Source of the DNA: Sphingomonas sp. PL-96
GTDB taxonomy: Bacteria; Pseudomonadota; Alphaproteobacteria; Sphingomonadales; Sphingomonadaceae
DNA length: 64,000 bases
Reading direction: 5' to 3'
Assembly (NCBI RefSeq): GCF_020707215.1
Contig: NZ_JAJFET010000001.1
Coordinates: 620,001-684,000, forward strand
A program made the translations under genes and the position numbers. Numbering within the stretch: the first letter of the stretch is position 1; each line of letters opens with the position of its first letter. Positions 62,347-64,000 of this stretch are shown here, in pieces. Below the pieces are notes generated by a model, which was given only the letters and a program-made list of their open reading frames with translations, was not told the origin of the DNA and made no database searches.

Positions 62347-63272
62347 GGATTACTGCTGCCGTTGGCCCCCGGCAGCCAAACCGCGGGGCTGACGTGAGAG
62401 CCATTCAGATGCTCATCAACCGGGCGCGGGTGCCCGGCGTGATGCCGCTGAAGCCCGACAGCCTCTTTGGTCCACGCACGGGCGCTGCGATCGAGGCTTA
62501 TCAGCGGCACGTTCTCAGGATGCAGCGCCCGGACGGTGTCGTCGATCCAGGCGGCCCCACACTGCGGGCGCTGGCCCGACCGGCGCCGGCGGCTGCTCCC
62601 GCGCCCAGACCGGCGCCGCGCCGCCCTTCAGGGCCGGCTGGCGGCCGCGGCGGATCGGCGGCTCCGGCGGCGCCCGGTCCATCGGGGGGCGGCGGTGGAA
62701 ACCCCGCCGGAATCAGCGATGCAGAGTATCTGGAAATGGCCACTCGGATTGGCTGCGAGGTCGCGGCGATCAAGGCCGTCGTACAGACCGAGGTTGCGAT
62801 CCGCGGCGCGTATGACTCCTCCGGCCGCCCCACCATCCTGTTCGAACGGCATAAGTTCTACAACCATACGCGCGGACGCTTCGCCGCGTCGGATCCAGAC
62901 ATCTGCAATTCGAGTGCAGGCGGCTACGGCAAGTTTTCCGAGCAATATCCCAAACTCGAACGTGCGATGAAGCTGGATCGCGAGGCGGCGCTCAAGTCGG
63001 CGAGCTGGGGCGCGTTCCAGATCCTGGGTGAAAATCACCGCCAGGCCGGTCACGCGACCGTCGATGGCTTCGTCAATGCGATGAAAGCTTCGATCCACGC
63101 GCAGGTGCGCGCGTTCATCGCCTTCGTGCTGGCGGATCGCCGGCTGGTTCGCGCGCTGAGCAACCGGCAATGGGCGACGTTCGCCAGCATCTACAACGGA
63201 CCGGCGTACAAGAAGAACAAGTACGACGACGAGATGCGTTCCAACTACCAACGCTTTGCGAACGGGGCATGA
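62343..63272 (+). CDS. putative T6SS muramidase effector (PG-binding + DUF3380)
   Basis: A 309-aa protein from GTG 62343. An N-terminal peptidoglycan-binding helix domain (VRAIQMLINRARVPGVMPLK; SLFGPRTGAAIEAYQRHVLR) is joined by a Pro/Ala/Gly-rich linker (about 78-122) to an N-acetylmuramidase domain of DUF3380 type. Visible catalytic region: AIKAVVQTEVAIRGAYDSSG (candidate Glu150), PTILFERHKFYNHTRGRF, and SASWGAFQILGENHRQAGH (221-229). No signal peptide, as expected for T6SS delivery. Coupled to tssG (GTGA) and to a following exported protein (ATGA). It should cut glycan strands in target periplasm. Confidence 0.85.
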   Translation: MRITAAVGPRQPNRGADVRAIQMLINRARVPGVMPLKPDSLFGPRTGAAIEAYQRHVLRMQRPDGVVDPGGPTLRALARPAPAAAPAPRPAPRRPSGPAGGRGGSAAPAAPGPSGGGGGNPAGISDAEYLEMATRIGCEVAAIKAVVQTEVAIRGAYDSSGRPTILFERHKFYNHTRGRFAASDPDICNSSAGGYGKFSEQYPKLERAMKLDREAALKSASWGAFQILGENHRQAGHATVDGFVNAMKASIHAQVRAFIAFVLADRRLVRALSNRQWATFASIYNGPAYKKNKYDDEMRSNYQRFANGA

Positions 63273-63934
63273 GTATGATCCACGTCTATTACCGCACCAA
63301 GCTGTCGCTGTTCGCCCTGCTTGCCGCGACCGCGTGCAGCGCCGCACCGGGCGACACGGCTGCCAACGCGAGCGAGACGGCAGCACCAGCCCCGGAAGTG
63401 TCCAGCGCGCCGGCCTCCAGCGCGCCCGCAGCGGCGCCTGCGACTGGCAAGATCACGCTTTCCCCGCCCGCGGACGCCGCAGCAATCGACCAGGGACGTC
63501 AGGCGGCAGAGGCGGCTGGCATGACCGACGTCAGCGTGACCGAGGCGCAGTCCTTCCGGCTGCTCGCGGGCACCGAACATGTCGCCACGATCGTCGCTGG
63601 CGAGGGCAAGGAAGCGGACGCGATCAATGCCGGCTGCTTTGTGGCGCTGGTGCAGGACGGCAATGCTTCGGTGGTTCCAACCATGGGCAGCGGCGAGTGG
63701 GAAGCGCAGACTTGTCTCGCTACCAAGGCACTGGGACTGCTCTCAAGCGAGGGCACCGTCCGCATCGGCGTGATTTATGATGGGGCCTCGCCCAACGCCT
63801 CCGGAACCGAGCCGATCGTGCTCGTTTGGGACCGTGCGGGCGGCACGCTCCGCATTGATGAGGCCGCGTCCAAGCGTGCGTCCTTGGCAGGAGCCTCGAC
63901 GATCAAGGCGCTGCGTACCGCCGCCGTGCAGTAA
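63269..63934 (+). CDS. putative periplasmic immunity protein for the muramidase
   Basis: A 221-aa exported protein starting MSMIHVYYRTKLSLFALLAA; the Cys in TACSA is a possible but imperfect lipobox, so either a lipoprotein or a soluble periplasmic protein. A Pro/Ala/Ser-rich linker of about 40 residues precedes a compact domain (GMTDVSVTEAQSFRLLAGTE; AINAGCFVALVQDGNASVVP; WEAQTCLATKALGLLSSEGT). No family recognised. Two Cys in the domain could form a disulfide. Location right behind the effector, coupled by ATGA, and export to the periplasm fit an immunity protein. This is inference; the sequence ends the window with 66 bp left. Confidence 0.72.
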   Translation: MSMIHVYYRTKLSLFALLAATACSAAPGDTAANASETAAPAPEVSSAPASSAPAAAPATGKITLSPPADAAAIDQGRQAAEAAGMTDVSVTEAQSFRLLAGTEHVATIVAGEGKEADAINAGCFVALVQDGNASVVPTMGSGEWEAQTCLATKALGLLSSEGTVRIGVIYDGASPNASGTEPIVLVWDRAGGTLRIDEAASKRASLAGASTIKALRTAAVQ

Positions 63935-64000
63935 GCGGCGCCGCAGCGTGACCTGCGAACACGGATACAGCCGGCACTGGGGGCACCAGAATGCCGCCGC

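Noticed and set aside
1..64000. CRISPR arrays, tRNA and rRNA genes
   Set aside because: No regularly spaced repeats, and no cloverleaf or rRNA-like sequence was noticed on reading both strands; a tRNAscan or Infernal run would settle it.

Overview
The window is GC-rich chromosomal DNA from an alphaproteobacterium, most likely Sphingomonas or a close relative. The basis is the cobA / DUF2849 / siroheme reductase gene order, the tamA-tamB pair, the hybrid kinases with an AHDFNNLL H-box, TctDE/OprP-type systems, the IS5-type element, and GTGA/ATGA start-stop overlaps throughout. No tRNA, rRNA, CRISPR array or prophage was seen.

Layout. 1-3.6 kb (minus strand): siroheme-linked sulfite/nitrite reduction (reductase cut by the left edge, DUF2849 protein, cobA), then an AstD-like aldehyde dehydrogenase whose catalytic cysteine position reads Phe. 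3.9-9.2 kb: alpha/beta hydrolase, glycosyltransferase, nitronate monooxygenase-like flavoprotein, small envelope proteins, prepilin peptidase. 9.3-11.7 kb (minus): a translationally coupled GntA-like haem N-hydroxylase and DUF1989 pair, then a YihY-type membrane protein. 11.9-18.3 kb: tamA-tamB. 18.5-26.8 kb: amine oxidase-like flavoprotein, hemN divergent from an unknown gene with two FNR boxes between them, an FNR-type regulator, SMP-30 protein, lipoprotein, Na+/H+ antiporter and a small membrane protein with a strong terminator. 26.8-29.3 kb is a gene-poor accessory stretch with a nucleotidyltransferase-like gene and a decayed IS5-family element that may carry a passenger gene.

29.4-38.1 kb (minus): a membrane protein and three hybrid sensor kinases, one coupled to an orphan ParD-like antitoxin. 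38.4-39.8 kb: secreted type-B carboxylesterase. 39.9-49.4 kb: a TctDE-like two-component system facing a tightly overlapped operon of periplasmic binding protein, OprP-like porin, CitMHS symporter, TerC, AbrB-like permease, hydrolase and ATP-grasp enzyme. This looks like regulated uptake of a carboxylate or metal-carboxylate complex.

49.7-64 kb: a type VI secretion locus. tagH and vgrG run leftward. ompA-like, tssA, tssB, tssC, hcp, tagJ, tssE, tssF, tssG, a muramidase-like effector candidate and a putative periplasmic immunity protein run rightward. Membrane-complex genes and clpV are not in the window and may lie beyond the right edge. A C-terminal scrap of an ADP-ribosylglycohydrolase abuts tagH.
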